This document shows positions 1 through 28,526 of a stretch of DNA of 64,000 nt, one piece after another; position 1 is the first letter of the stretch, and each line of letters starts with the position of its first letter. Under the pieces are notes generated by a model. The model worked only from the letters and a program-made list of their open reading frames with translations, did not search any database and was not told the DNA's origin. The DNA comes from Patiria miniata (lineage: Eukaryota; Echinodermata; Asteroidea; Valvatida; Asterinidae). Location of the stretch: assembly GCF_015706575.1 (NCBI RefSeq), contig NW_024037059.1:35412129-35476128 (forward strand), written 5' to 3'. A program made the translations under genes and the position numbers.

Positions 1-180
1 AACTGATAAACTACGACGGTGGAGAGCAGATTGCACTGATTGTCAAACTGCTTCATAAATCTACCTGAACTTAATGATTTGTCCTCCATTACTCAAGTCC
101 AAGTTAGTCTAGGGTACCAGCAAGGGCTTAAGTTCCTTTAATAATGATAGCCAAATATTACACATGAAGTATGGGTTGGG

Positions 181-328
181 CAGGATTCCTTAACTTTTCC
201 ATGACTGTTTTCTTTGGAATATTAACCTTCCATGACTCCTTGTAAAATAACAAAATTCCAGGACTATTCCACAACTTTCCACGATAGCTTTAAATTCCAG
301 GATTTTTTCCATGACTGTGGAAACCCTG
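181..328. mobile_element. Short hAT-like MITE inside the ELP3 intron
   Basis: Ends CAGGATTCC and (reverse complement) CAGGGTTTCC, with several internal repeats of CATGACTG and CCAGGA separated by A/T-rich stretches. CAGGG termini suggest a hAT-like non-autonomous element. The flanking 8-mers do not match, so target duplication is not confirmed. It ends about 14 bases from the donor of ELP3 exon 13. Confidence 0.5.
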
Positions 329-341
329 ATAAAGGATACAC

Positions 342-15447
<15,106 letters not shown>

Positions 15448-15875
15448 GATGTCTCCTGTGAATTTTCCTCAAAACCTGCAGTGAAAAGAACTTGAAGTTG
15501 CTCAAAATCGCAATATTGTGTCATGCAATAATTGCACAATGTGAAATACGAAGTAGAGAAGTGAACTAGAAGTTGTACACCGCCCTCTTTTGTCAATAAT
15601 CTGCAACATTGTTCAAATTGAGGGCGCTATAATAATAATAATATTCTGAAGATAACAATTTTTATTTCTAGCGAGTTTTGCCCATAAGATTACAGATTTG
15701 AAGATAATACATTTAACAGTTAAAGGGAAGATACAACATTTGCAAACATCACAAAACGAAATGATCAAATTATCACAAAATACCTTACTGGATTGTTAGG
15801 GAATGACAGTCTAAAGCATCTTGTAAAATCGTGGCTCCTGGTGTGCTGACATTTTCAAGAAATATTTTGTATTTT

Positions 15876-15905
15876 TCCAACGCTGGTCGGCCGACCAGCG
15901 TTGGA
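15876..15905. repeat. Perfect 30-bp GC-rich palindrome
   Basis: The half-site TCCAACGCTGGTCGG is followed directly by its exact reverse complement, with T-rich and A-rich flanks extending the symmetry. It lies about 430 bp upstream of the ELP3 start codon. Confidence 0.95.
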
Positions 15906-17049
15906 GAAAACTGGCTTTTTTTCAAAAACTGCTCCTATTTTTTCATAATTAGTTATTCCGTGTTTTCTTTGCAATTGATTACACACCTGTGAAGGGGTAC
16001 AAGCCTGCTAGACTGATTCTCTGACCTTACAATTCCCCAAAGTCTATAAATTCTCCGTTTCATCTTAAGTGGGGTCAGGGAATCAGACTACAAGAACATG
16101 AATGATTTTCTTGGTTTTTCTAGCATCTACAAGCCCAAAACGTAAAACAAGTCATTTTAACAATATTTGCTTTAACATACTAATCCTCCAAATCCATTTA
16201 TTTCTGAAAATTGCAGCAAAAGCAAATGTTAACGTACGTTGTACACATGTACATTCCCTTTAAGGACAAGATGTGTTTCCTGATGTTGCAGTAGTAGCCA
16301 AAAAGGCCATTCAGGCATTTGAACTGACTCACTAACTTTCTTAATTTGTATCGTAAATCAAATTCTGGAATCAAATACATACGACATAAAAAGGCCTATT
16401 TGCATCGACGACATTCAGGAAACAAGTTTTAAGCAAGCTGTGCTGATCAGGGGGCCACTGAGGGATTTATGTATATGTCCCCCTTCGGAAAAAAAAGTAG
16501 GACACAAAGGTGTACAAACTTAAATGGCAAGTTTGAAACCGTGGTTCCGATGCACGGGATGCTTACAGTGAACATTCAAGAAATCCCTACACTGTACTTG
16601 GAGGATGACTTCAAGTTATATGATGGATCATTCCCCTGTGATCGAGAATCTAAAACCCCACCACATCCCACCAGCATCCCACTGTAGGAAGTAGGATTGT
16701 ATTTCAAGTCCGTGAATGCGGCGTTACATACATTGGCCTAACCGAAGGAGTCCTATCTCTGCAGGTGTATCCCTAGATAAAGTGGAGGGGCTTACAGGTG
16801 GATTACAAGACGAACAGGTGTAAGAGGGAAGTTCGAAGGAAAAAAACCTCAAGGGTGCTTTGGTGAATGGCGCCCCCTTGCCGCCCCTGGGCAGTTGACT
16901 CGAACGATCAGCCGTGTGTGAGTGAAATCTGGATTGTTGCTATCGACGACGAGCTGGCTGGTGAGCGGTTCCGTGAAGTTTCCTGATACTCAGGATCACT
17001 CCCTTTATGCTTAGTAAGATGGGGAAGCATGAAGGAACCTGTCCCAATC

Positions 17050-17470
17050 TATATTGAGCCCGTAATATGTGTTCCCCACCCGTCACTTTAAAGTTGGTAT
17101 ATACGTGCTTTTTCAAAATTTCGATTTTCTTTTCCGAAAATAAGTCCCGCAACAAATACATTTGCTTGTTTATTTTTGCAGGCCATACAGTTTTGAAAAA
17201 AAATTGGTTTTAAATGGTGCGCTCCAGTTCAGAAATTGCGCACAATATATTCAGAACGAATTAGTAGCGTCCCGCTCTTAATTCAAAGGTTGAAATTAAT
17301 TAAGTGATTACTTGTCGTGGGCCGATATTATCGTGCGATGTCTCAGTATAGAAAGCTCATAACGTAATGCTAGAAATTGTCAATTCAAATTGAAAATCTA
17401 TTCTCAAGGTGCCACACCAAAAAAGCACGTAAACGCCAACTTTATATTACGATTACGTGCTCATACAAAC
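17050..17470. mobile_element. Probable MITE with inverted AAAGTTGG...ACGTGCTTTTT arms
   Basis: AAAGTTGGTATATACGTGCT near 17091 and its degenerate inverse, AGCACGTAAACGCCAACTTT, near 17431, with outer GAGC...CGTAAT on both sides. The ends are approximate. Confidence 0.5.
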
Positions 17471-18554
17471 CCAAAAAGATGTAGAACTTTTTAAAATAAC
17501 CTTCTTAAACGGGACGCGCCCAGGGCAGATCAATCTTTGAGGGGTAGCTGTCAAGTGGAGGGGGAGTAGCAGATTTCTTTCTGCCTTATTTTCCTATTTT
17601 TGCGTCCCAAGGGATGGGGTGGGGACCCCCTAAGCCTCGCCCGGATTCATCCGCCACTTTCGCCAATTCCTTTTGGCAAGACTACTATAGGTGGAGGATT
17701 GTTTTGATCGACAATCTCTCTCCTTATTTGGGTTTGTTTGCGCTTGGCATGCACGTATTGATTCAGTGTTCACCAACGTTCTCAATGTTATTATTAAGCT
17801 AAACTTTAATGCAGTGTAAAACCTCCCCAACTCCATTAAAATCCATTCCCCCATTTCGGTGGATTTTGGGGGACTTGGTCCCACAGGCCTGGTTTGACTA
17901 AATATTGATGGAGTATGATGGACTTGGGCCTGGATGCCAAAAGCAAAGCATGCATTGGAAGCAGTGTGATTGATGGATTTTGGCAGACTTGGTCCACAGT
18001 ACAAAATGTACTTAGTGTATAGGGAGTTAGGGTTAAGCTGAAATTTAATTCAGCGATTATGACCAAAACAGTTACTGTATTGTTTTTATTTCATTTTTGT
18101 GAGAGGTTGTATGATCGATGCCAATAAGGCATCATGTTAATTTCCATGTTAATTCGCGAGTACAGTATGACCTGAGGCAACATAATTGTAAGCTCGAACG
18201 TACCCATTATCCTGTAGAGCCATACTCGCCCCTCAACGGTAAACCATCCTTGAGTACTCTCGCCCAGGATTATGTGCTCAAAATATAACCAGGCCCATCG
18301 TCAACGCTTCTGGAGTATGCTCATCATCAGGTCTCGCATGTAGCGCTAAATGATTGAACTAAAATTCAATTTGTTTGAATTAGATCTGCATCCATGATAA
18401 GGTGTATGCAAGCAGCGGACAAGTGTATGACATCGTAATGTAATAATGCAATAATTACGTCAAGGACTTCGTGCTAACCTGATGTAAGCTTACAGCTTTA
18501 AAGCTGAAGCGCCGACTGTGACCCCGCATGCTCATGTACACAACCTGTAAAACT

Positions 18555-18840
18555 TGGCGGATGCAAGGGCGGATCCAGGCCGGGGGGGGGGCAACCATGC
18601 TCCCCCCTAAAAAAAACCGAACCCAATATTTCTTTGTTTAAGTGTCGTCGCAATAAAGGCAGTCACTGCGTACACCGCCATCTTTTCCTCAAAAATAAAT
18701 TGGTTAACTCAGATGGCACCACAGAGCATATAGAATCAAACAAAAATCCGAACCCCTCGCCGTAATTTTTTTTGGCCCACTTTATGGGGGAGCACAATTC
18801 CCCCCCCTCCAATTGTGTTCTGTGTTCGTATAGCCATGCA
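18555..18840. mobile_element. MITE-like repeat starting GCAAGGGCGGATC (copy 1)
   Basis: GCAAGGGCGGATC, a G-run, then TCGCAATAAAGGCAG, CACCGCCATCTTTTCCTCAA, GCACCACAGAGCAT, GCCGTAATTT and CAATTGTGTTCTG. The same order appears in the copy at 20245-20545. No coding capacity. Confidence 0.7.
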
Positions 18841-19689
18841 AGTCGGCAAAATTAAAAAGTTTTTTCAATGTTAGATGATGTCTCAAAACCACCAAACTCA
18901 CTGGTTTGACTGGAATCCTGCTGCTGCACAATTTGAACGTGTTTTATATGGGGTTACGATCGAGTATAAGCTGTATGTGGCCTCTTTAGGCTCCCATACA
19001 TTTTGCACTAAATTTAGACGGGCACCATTTGCAGGCGTCAGCCGACATTTGAAGAAAAAAAAAGTAAAAAAAAAAAAGCCGCGTCTCCGCCTCACCATTT
19101 TTGGGGCAAGCTCCATACCAGAAACCGAAGACTTTTGTGGGTTTTTTTGGGCCTAAATAGGCAAGCCTCGTCCTAGACCAGTCCAATTTACAAGTGACAG
19201 TCGGTCAGTCGGTTAGTGGAGAGATAGGTACACAGTCACAGAGAACACTAGGCTTTCCCTCGGAGACAATCAGAAAGTACGAGAATTGCTTTTAAACACT
19301 CAAGATGAGTCTAGAAGCCCATTCCCGAAATCTTCGAGTATCTTGTAATCACTTGAAGTGTTCCACTCACCGAACCTTGTGAGCACGATTAGTCCTCAAA
19401 AATCTTGCGTCTAAACGGTGTTACAAAGCTAACATCCCAAGCTCGCGGATCACCCACATCGTATGAAAGAAACCTAGTCTGTTAAGCAAACATCTCATGT
19501 CCGTGAAATGTATCCCTGAGCCTGCTAAGGACACAGAGGAGATTCCTTTTCATCAGCTGTGAAAGGGGTTGAATTGACCATGGAACATAGGGTCTACGTG
19601 CATCATGCACGGACTGGGTTTTAATAATCAGTCAAATTTGTTGTTATCCTGGAAGACAAGAAAGTAACATGGAGTTTGAGTCTGCAATT

Positions 19690-19895
19690 ACAATCTTAGC
19701 TTAATACTTTCGGGTAAAGGTGATGGAGAATCGTTTACGGTTCTAGAAGTGGGAGGAAAAAACTGCTGGTGATTTGTTATTCCTGGGGAAAACTGACAGG
19801 AATCAGACTGGGACTGAAAACCGAATCCACATGTTGGCCCAGGCGGGGATCGAACCTGGTTCACAGAGTTGAAGGTGAGAAAGTACCACCACACA
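19690..19895 (-). mobile_element. tRNA-derived SINE copy (family 2, minus strand)
   Basis: Contains the reverse complement of family-2 blocks: GGGGATCGAACCTGG (box B inverse), CCACATGTTGGCCC, GGGACTGAAAACC and AAGTGGGAGGAAAA. Orientation is opposite to the other copies in the window. Confidence 0.7.
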
Positions 19896-20244
19896 ACTCT
19901 TATTTCCCCTTGCAACAAATAGGCCTACCTGCAGGAAAAAGACATTCATGTGAGCGCCTTAACATTCGTGCTTGAAGCGGTCACATCTAGCGCTTGCGAA
20001 GTATTAATCATGCACGTGCATAAATTGATTGTGTTCCCCTACTCAATTAGCCGTTGTACAGCTCAGCCCCACCCCGCGGGAGTTCTCATTTTAAGGGAAC
20101 ACTTGGCCCCCTTTTTCTTTCTATCTGCACCTTGCACTCAGCCCACCTTTCCGCATTATGTTGACTGCCTTTCACAACATAACAAGGCTGACCATGAGGC
20201 TTAAAGAATACTAATACTGTGTAAAGAATGGTGTACATAGTACA

Positions 20245-20545
20245 TGCAAGGGCGGATCGGGGGGGGGGGGGGCAAAGGGGGCCATTCCCCCCCCCCCCCC
20301 AACGGATCCAATTTTTTTTTTTAGTGACTTCGCAATAAAGGCAGGCAATGAGTACACCACCATCTTTTCCTCAAAACATTGGTTAAAGTGGTCAGCAATT
20401 GCCTCAGATCGCACCACAGAGCATCTAGAATCCAAAAATGTTTAGGGGCCCTTAAGCGGGCTCGAACCCCACGCCGTAATTTGTTTGGGCACACTTTTTT
20501 GGGGACCACATTTTTTTGGGCCCCCTCAAAAAATTGTGTTCTGGA
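20245..20545. mobile_element. MITE-like repeat starting GCAAGGGCGGATC (copy 2)
   Basis: Same block order as 18555-18840: GCAAGGGCGGATC, long G and C runs, CGCAATAAAGGCAG, CACCATCTTTTCCTCAA, GCACCACAGAGCAT, GCCGTAATTT and AAATTGTGTTCTG. The homopolymer runs (14 G, 14 C) are exceptional and prone to sequencing error. Confidence 0.7.
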
Positions 20546-22084
20546 TTGCCCTTTGAGTACATATAAAGACTGAACGCTTGTCCCATGATGTAAAACTAAA
20601 ACTTGGAACATAGGCATAACTTTTACCCCAACAAACCAATTGTCATGAGAACGAAATGAATAGTTCTTGTTTTCATGTTGGTTGCTCCATCTTGATAGTT
20701 CTGGTGTTTGTTCTGTAATGAATATGTGGTTAGCAAGGCTCCCCCTTATGACATGTTATACCTGTCTGGCCATTTACTAAAAATAAATTCTAAGCTTTGG
20801 TTTCCTCCTATTTTTGGAATTTGTATCACTCATTAATCATTTTCGAATGGTTCCTGCTCTATCTAGTTTTATTGTTATCTGAACTTCTGTTTGTCTTCCG
20901 TTGGTGGAGGGTTCTGCATTATGTTTTGTGTATACGCGCGGTCACAGAGGGCACAACCTTTCAAACGATTTTCTTTTGAGCTACTTTCGGTCCTGAAATC
21001 TCGCATTTTCTCGCCATGTCTCGACAATTCCCAGGATCAATGACCGCAAATCAAGGCAAAATATCCATCAGCTAAAACACCCGTGGATAATGACCCCTCA
21101 AATAGCCCGAGTCTGTATGCTAGGATTATCCTACATCAGCTTGTAAATAGTCCTCGACAGCAACTATGGATTTGGTCGGCTCTTTTGGTACCGTTCTGAT
21201 CCCCCTAATCACGGGGAAACTGTCCTGCGTTTTTTAAGAATCCGCTTATAGGCCTATATCCGTTGTAATGATCATCCCACTGTTGGCAACACGTATTGTG
21301 AGATCTGGTTTGTCAGTCCGTGGTGAATGACCGAGTAATGATCCACAGGGTTACTAACATTTCCAAGGCAAAAATCAGAGGCGTATAACAAGACTGTTTT
21401 GGACTTGAAAGGGTCCGTGAGTTCACAACTTGTGAAAGTTTCGCAAACCTGCTAAATCAGAAAAGCTCACTTGCAAAAAACGGTCGAAATCGTTTTAATT
21501 TCCACCCAAAAATAATGTCAATAACTTCGTTCGACTCGGACCAGATTAAACTGCATGTGTTTTGCCTGTAAGGTCAGAGATAACTGACTAGCTGTAGCCC
21601 TAGCTTATTGACGTCCTCAGAAGAGATTCCAGAAGTAATTAATTAGTCCGGTGGTCCGAGTAACGTGGTTTATTCTTGACCCATCAGGCCTATATCAGGC
21701 CTATATTACTTTTTTTTTTTTTAGATAGACCTATGATTAATACACCTATAATTGAACTTTGAAAAGACAGTTAAACTAGTTTCAATTTTGACGGTATATA
21801 AATACACCAACTCTATGAGTTGTTCAAAACGTTGAAATGTACCTCAGTAAACCAACCGGTATCATAAGGCACATAATGGCCACGTGCCCAGACGATTTCG
21901 TGCTGAGGAGTAAGAAAATTAGATTAGCTATTTTGTGGTGCTTAAACTCAACTGCATTAGAATCGAGCTATGGAGTCATCTCTATGAGCTGTTAATCACA
22001 AAGCTGTGATGACTTAGATGCTGAGCAATAATCTACCAACCAAAATGTCGTGGAGTGCATATTGCTATACGGACTGGTTGTCAC

Positions 22085-22428
22085 AAATGATGATGTAGTA
22101 ACTAACGGATAACGTATCACCAACCGATAATGTCATTAAAATTGACCGATACAGTATCACTTACCGATAATGTAACAAAATTAAAACCGATAATGTAGTA
22201 AAATGTACTACACTATCAGTCAATTGTTGTTACATTATTGGTCCCAACCGGTAATGTAACAAAAATTGACTGTAGTGTAGTAAATGTTACTACACTTATC
22301 AGTCAATATTTGTTACATTATCGGTTATGATACAGCATCGGTCAATTCATGTGACATTATCGGTTGGTGATACATTATCCGTTGGTTACTACATTATCCG
22401 TTGGTTACTACATTATCAGTTGTAACAC
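22085..22428. mobile_element. Palindromic element built of ACCGATAATGTA-type repeats
   Basis: The left half carries ACGGATAACGTATCACCAAC and repeated ACCGATAATGTA units; the right half carries the inverted units TACATTATCGGT and TACATTATCCGTTGGT. Centre near 22250. Termini are GATGTAGTAACTAACGGATA and the inverse, with extra partial copies at the right. Could form a long cruciform. No coding capacity. Confidence 0.85.
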
Positions 22429-22829
22429 TGGTACTCCGCTATCTCATATTTAATATTGGCATATTTTGCTAAACAGCCATAAATGCTTATAGCTGCTATT
22501 GACTCAGGTTTATATTCTAGACTATTATTTTTAATAGCCGTATTGGTCAGGAAGCCCGTTAACAGTTGCCTGAATCCGGGATTTCCTGGTCTGCTGGTGG
22601 GGATTTGAGCCCAATAATTGGAGTAGAATGAGCCACGCTCCACCTCGTCTCCTCACCTATACAGACTGGCTGATCGTGACAGCAGGTCGGGGGAAAGCAT
22701 TCATTAACGACCGACAGGAACCTTGCACTTAACCGGTTCACGGGCGTCACCAAAAGCCCCTAAAGGGAAGTCGTTTTCAGTCTGTGATAAAAGGTTGGTG
22801 AAAAAATGACGGGCAGCGTTATTCCTCCC

Positions 22830-23065
22830 GACTGTTCCTCGCCTTCCACCGCTGTGACCCGGTTTCGATTCCTGCCTGGGCCAATATGTGGATTGGGTTT
22901 TCAGTCCCTACCTGATTCCGTGGGTTTTCCCCAGAATATCTTCTGGGCTTTTCCTCCCACCTCTAAAACTGTAATTGCCTCTCTCTGCAGGTTTATTCAG
23001 GCTTTCGAGCTACAGTGCTTAGGGTACTTTTGAGGAATCCTTGGTTTCATTACCAGAAAGAAATA
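22830..23065 (+). mobile_element. tRNA-derived SINE copy (family 2)
   Basis: Box B variant GTTTCGATTCCTGCC, then GTGGATTGGGTTTTCAGTCC, CTACCTGATTCCGTGGG, TTTTCCTCCCACCTCTAAA, and tail AATCCTTGGTTTCATTACC followed by AATAAA repeats. The 5' head is partly eroded. Confidence 0.75.
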
Positions 23066-24894
23066 AAATAAATAAATGAAATATATAAATCTCATTGTGG
23101 GGAAACAGTAGGTGTTTTGAGAGTAGACATTTGATATTTTGACTTATGCTGGCCTAGACCTTTGGCGACATTAGCCCACTTTTGCCAGGTACCAGAGGGT
23201 AAGACTAGTGTCCTCTCTGTACCTACTATACTGACTGACTGACTGTTTGGCTCCCCCTTGTGACAAACTGGTTGAAGGCTGGTGAACTGAGAGCCGGGCA
23301 GTGCTATTGTATAGGAATGCCCCGTCACGCCAATGGATGGGCCAAATTCGGCAAAATGTGTAGGCCATATGCATAAAAAGTCTTCCTGCAGATAATGACT
23401 ATTCCGAATCAGTTGAATGGCATTTTGTGCGCAGTGGGACCAGCTTTACTATAGGCTTGCCTTAAATGTCTTGTTATAGGTTGACCGTCTGACTTTGGCA
23501 GAAGTGTTTCTGTTTTATGTATCTGCAAATTTTGAACATGACACGAAAAGCAGCAACTGCAGCAATAAAGGACAACTGCAAAGTGAGTTCTGCCAAGCCC
23601 AAGTTTTTCCCCCTACCTCTTAAATCTGAAAAGACGTAATAGTGCCAACGGGATTTACATGGACGTCAGCCCTATTTTTCAGACACACATTTTAGGAAAG
23701 GTGACGCCAGATTATATCAATAAGCCCCCTAAATCCAGAAGGTGATGAAATGATGATCAACCTTGGACTCGGGGGTGCTACCTTGAGCACGGAAGAGGGC
23801 TGTGTTTGGAGACTGAGTCTTGGCACGCGGGTTTACAGCACTCCTTCAGGACACAGGAAGAGTTTGATTTGCTCATCCATGCGATCTCCTTTCCTTCAGC
23901 AATCTCTAAGGAATTGCCTGTATGATTCCGCTACCAGCCCTGGTTTTTTTTTGCAGTTTGGAGGTTATGGGTGCTGCGGGCTGGGATTTTTTCATAAGAG
24001 ATGTATCGCTCACTTCCCTGTTTTTCTTATGACAGTCTCCGTGTCCCATTCCAATTAAGCATACACTTACAGAAACATCATGCCAGCTCAGCTATAGACA
24101 ATGAACTAGAGAATGGACTTACAATATCGACACAGTTTAACCGATAAACAGTGAAATGTTTCACAGTGAAAAGTTTTGAAACATGGAAACCGGCGGACAG
24201 AGCGGGTCCAAGTCACACACTCGCGTGTTGCTGGAAGTGAAACCTTAACACTTGTCGGCACAACTGCATTTCAAAGGGATGCCTCCGACTTAAGCCTTTT
24301 CTTTTTCTGTGACGAAATCCTTGGTATAATGCGAGTTCACAACCGATTGGGTTGCCCAGGCAGATCGGAATTAGGTAACCAAAACCATTAGAGTTTAGCG
24401 GTACACACCGCCAAATAAAGCCGTATAAAGTTTGTAGCCCGCGCGCCAAATTAACAAATGATCCGAGAAGGTGATGTGATCCGGGTTTTGTGCCGGTGTA
24501 ATCCGGAATCCCTCAAATTGGCCGGATTAGCGGCTATCAAATCCACAGCTCTTGAAAGAGAAGAAGGGAGTTTTTGCAGTCATGAGACGTCTTGGCAACT
24601 TAGAATTTACAGTCGTTTCCTTGTCTGTGAGCAGCCAGGCGAACTGAATGTAATGACGGGGATTTCAGCGGCGCGACCCCGGGTAAGGTTCGTTGGGGGT
24701 TTGGCCGTCTTTGGCGGAGGAATTAAATCTGCGCTACACAGCCACGCATGTATTAACGCTGAAGTCGAAACTGTAATCCGTTCAGTCATGGAATGTCCAT
24801 TGCCAAAAAGGATGCCAAAAATAAACTCTTTTGGTCTGTTACAACTTTAAGAATAAAGAATTCAATTTATTTTTTAGAAATTGCGCCAACCCGG

Positions 24895-25175
24895 GGAGTC
24901 AAGTTGGCGCAGTAGTTTTTTTCTTCGCCTTCCACCACTATGGTCCGGGTTCGATTCCTGCCATGGTCCACATGTGGATTGGTTGTTCAGTCCCTACCTG
25001 ATTCCGTGGGGTTTCCCCGAATCCCCATGATATTCTTCCTGGGTTTTCCTCCCACCTCTAAAGCTGTAATTTCTTATACTTGTCTTCTCTCTACAGGCTT
25101 CTTCGGGCTTGCGAGCTACAGTGCCTGGACACTGTAGAGAAATCCTTGGTTTTATTACCAGAAATAAAAATTAGA
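24895..25175 (+). mobile_element. tRNA-derived SINE copy (family 2)
   Basis: Head GTCAAGTTGGCGCAGTAG and box B GGGTTCGATTCCTGCC, body and tail as in the 5830 copy, ending TTACCAGAAATAAAAATTAG. One small internal duplication (CCCCGAATCCCC). Confidence 0.75.
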
Positions 25176-28100
25176 ATTCTGTGTTTATACAGCAACGTTA
25201 TAGTTAACTTGTTAAATAAATACGAGACTTGTAGTGTGCGTTCATTTGAAAAGTCTAAGCGAATTCTATTTTTTTTCTTCGGGCCAGTTTTGTCCTCGTA
25301 TACCATTGAGTGCTATACAGCCAGCGAACGACGGAAATTCTTGTTTTGATTTTAGAATGTTATTTGTTGGTTTTTTATTTTCGAAACTTACGATTACTTT
25401 TCTTCCTGCTTTTATACATTCACTGTGGTGTTTACAATGTAGCTGATTTCCCGAAAGAAAAACTCGTAAATTTAAACTGTTCCTTTTTATGTGCGACCCC
25501 TTTCTGTTCAGATTACAATGCAACGACTCCATAGAAAACCACAAAAGTTTCAAAACTCCTTGCAAGATTAAAACCAACTTAACGACTTCTCCTCCGAAAC
25601 TAATTACAGGGAAGCCAATAAAGAACCGAATTCCGAAGAGAAGTATTTTTTTGATGACGTCCGGGCATCAATCACGATAACGATCTGATTTGCTGACATA
25701 CCCCCTTCATGGTCTTAAAAATATCTAAGTCCCGGTCTGTTCTGACAGCGCACAAAGGCGAGGTGTGAGGCAGGGTCGCGTCTTCAAGACGCAACCGCCG
25801 GAGGTTGTTGGGGACAATACGGCCAGTCCAACAATCTCAAGGTAGCTAGCTACTCCTTGAGGACCATCGAGAGGGGACAAATGAGGTAGATTGAAAAGTC
25901 GGATTCAAATACTGAAGGATTAAATCAATGTTTTTGAATAACTTTAATTCAAACATAATGATTTTGCTTAAATAAATGTCTAAAAAGCATGATCATTACA
26001 GTTGTCTTCTGTGAAACTGACAATGATTCTTGAATTTTGATAAAAACTTGGACAGCATTTCCTAATACGTTTATCCTATACATTGCTGCATAAACAAATT
26101 GATTCAATACTGATCGATTTGCAAAATCGAATTTTCATTTTATTTCACTGTTTATCCTCACTTATCTTTCGCTGTACTTTATTTTCCTCAAGTAAACTTA
26201 TCAAGTCTAGCCCGAGAATATATCCACACTCTCGCACTTTTGCTTAAAATCAAATAAAAATTTCATAAATGACATTTTACGTGAAAGCAACGAACGCAAA
26301 TACATCACCAGACGCCAAAACCATGCCAAAACATACCTATTTGCCAACTAAAGCGCACAGTTGATTTTGTTTTGTCCTCTCCACAACTCCTAACAGGAAA
26401 CTTTATTATACTCGCTGGGTGTCCCAAAGGTTTTTCTGTCTGGGAAAACTGCAAACAAACCTTACAACTAGAAAACCATTAAAAAAAAAGAAATTCACAA
26501 AGGAACAAAACATTTCAATGGATTTGTCCTTTTTTTCATCGACGGCTTTTGCCAGGCAGTTGTAAAGTTTATTCCAGCAGTACTGGGGAATTTCGCGAGG
26601 AGCTGACGCACACCTCGAAGCAAAACACGGCATGCAAATTAGTGCCAGACGGTACGGGATGATTTTTATGAGCATTAGTCATCCTAAATCCTGACCTGGA
26701 TGCTTTCAGATTTTTTTCCAGTGGGGATGAGATGTTTTGATGTTGCATCACCTTCTTTTTGGGTTGACATTAATGTTTTATTGACACACATGACGCCGCT
26801 TCAAATACTATTAGTTTTTACTCGGGCACATTTGTACTTTTGTTGTTGTTGTTGTTTCGTTTGGGATTATTAAGGATTATTGCTTTTGTTCATCTGACAT
26901 AATACAAGAACTCTTTAAATGGCCCATGCAATGCATATTTTTTTTAATGCAGTCCTTGAAAATGCAACTTTGTGTCCCATTTAACCTTATTTTCAAATTT
27001 TGTTTTGTCATTTTCAAGGGTATTTTGGTGCCTTTTTTTTGGTTTTTATGCTAATGAAATTTCCATATGCATAAGCAAAAGTGTGCTACCATTTCAGGCA
27101 GAAAGCTTAATGTTACAATTGTTTCAGCAAGTTGCAGAATGTTTGATATTATGCTGTCGTAAATGTTCTTTTCTGTTGTGATTTTTTGTTGTGTCAGTAT
27201 ATGGCAGTAAACCAATGAGCAAACGTTTCTCACAGATGTTTTTTAATGAGCAAATTTTTGGGTTCACAATTTGGACAGAAAACCCCTAAACTGAACAGTG
27301 TCTTACATGACATCACAGCAACAGCGTCCTCAGTTGTCCGGAAAAGCATTGAGTATTTTAAATGTTTAAAGTTTAAAGTGCAGTTTTCGATAAAATATAA
27401 CCAAAAAGGGATGTCAAAAACATTTAGTACATTTAAGAGGAGCAGAAAGTTGCACAAAATATATTCCTCCGAAAAAAAAATCATATTATGAACCCTTTAA
27501 GCAATTGCTGTCACTGTTTCAAAGTGTTACCAAAGTGTAATCAAAGTTTAACTATCGTCAATTTTAGAAATCAAAGCGCACTAAAATTCAAACATGGTAT
27601 AACTCAAAATGCCAAGATTTGGAAGCTAAGCAGAACAATTAGGGTCAATGGTTTGAAGACCTACCTGAGGAATTATCTTCCAAAAAGTCTTTAAAATTGA
27701 TCTCCCCATAACCAGAATTCAAAGAACAAGGTAATAACAACAACTCCTTTGCAGGTGTCAATTCGTTCAATCTGTCTGCGTGCACTGACCTTTAGCAGGA
27801 CGCACAAAAGGGGGTGTCAGGCAAACACCGCAGAGAGGGGCTGAGCACTTCAAAAGAGGCACAAGAGATGCACCCCTGGGGACCTTGTCTAAACCCGCAA
27901 ATCCCTTGTTGAGATGAATGGGGTACAAAACTAGCCCCATGCGAATCCCCAATGCAACACAAGGCCGTGAAAAGCCACCACCTTTTTTCATTCCCCACGG
28001 TTTGAAAAGAAAACTCTCCAATAAAAGCCAGTTGTTTTCCTCTCCATGATGGGGTTGGTTCTTGTGATTTCTTATTTTTGGCAGTTTTTTTCTTTCTGTG

Positions 28101-28526
28101 AAAGCAAGATTTGAGTGACATGGGGTTGAGAGAAAAGAATGAATGTAAGTGAAAGATGATAGTTTGACTGATGGGGAGTCAAAAATGACAGGCAATGATA
28201 TGTGACAGTTATTAAAGCCCAAAGCTTGACGCTGAGTGTGTGATTTGCAAACTTTTTGAAAACTGAAGCACAATTGTCGGTCGTTCGTGGTGAAATAGTA
28301 TCAGTAAAGCAACTTACTTCCTCAATCAATTATGTGTTAAATGTATAAATTAGTGAACAAGATATGCATGTATATTTTGTTACCCCTTGTTATTAGTTTT
28401 TGAGACATAGGGCCTAGTTTTAAAACAGAGGTGTAGTTTACAACCTTTATTAGCTCTTGGCTCACGAGGTGTCCGAGTACTCTTGAGTTTCCAACTGGTC
28501 CTGTCTTGAGCCTAACCTCTAAATCC

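Noticed and set aside
24458-24850. 130-codon open frame with locally higher GC content
   Set aside because: No known motif; the higher GC is limited to about 150 bases. Kept out for lack of evidence rather than disproved.
27767-28273. 168-codon open frame on the minus strand
   Set aside because: Overlaps a second open frame in another phase, has no recognisable domain, no biased composition and no splice context; length is within chance for this many kilobases.
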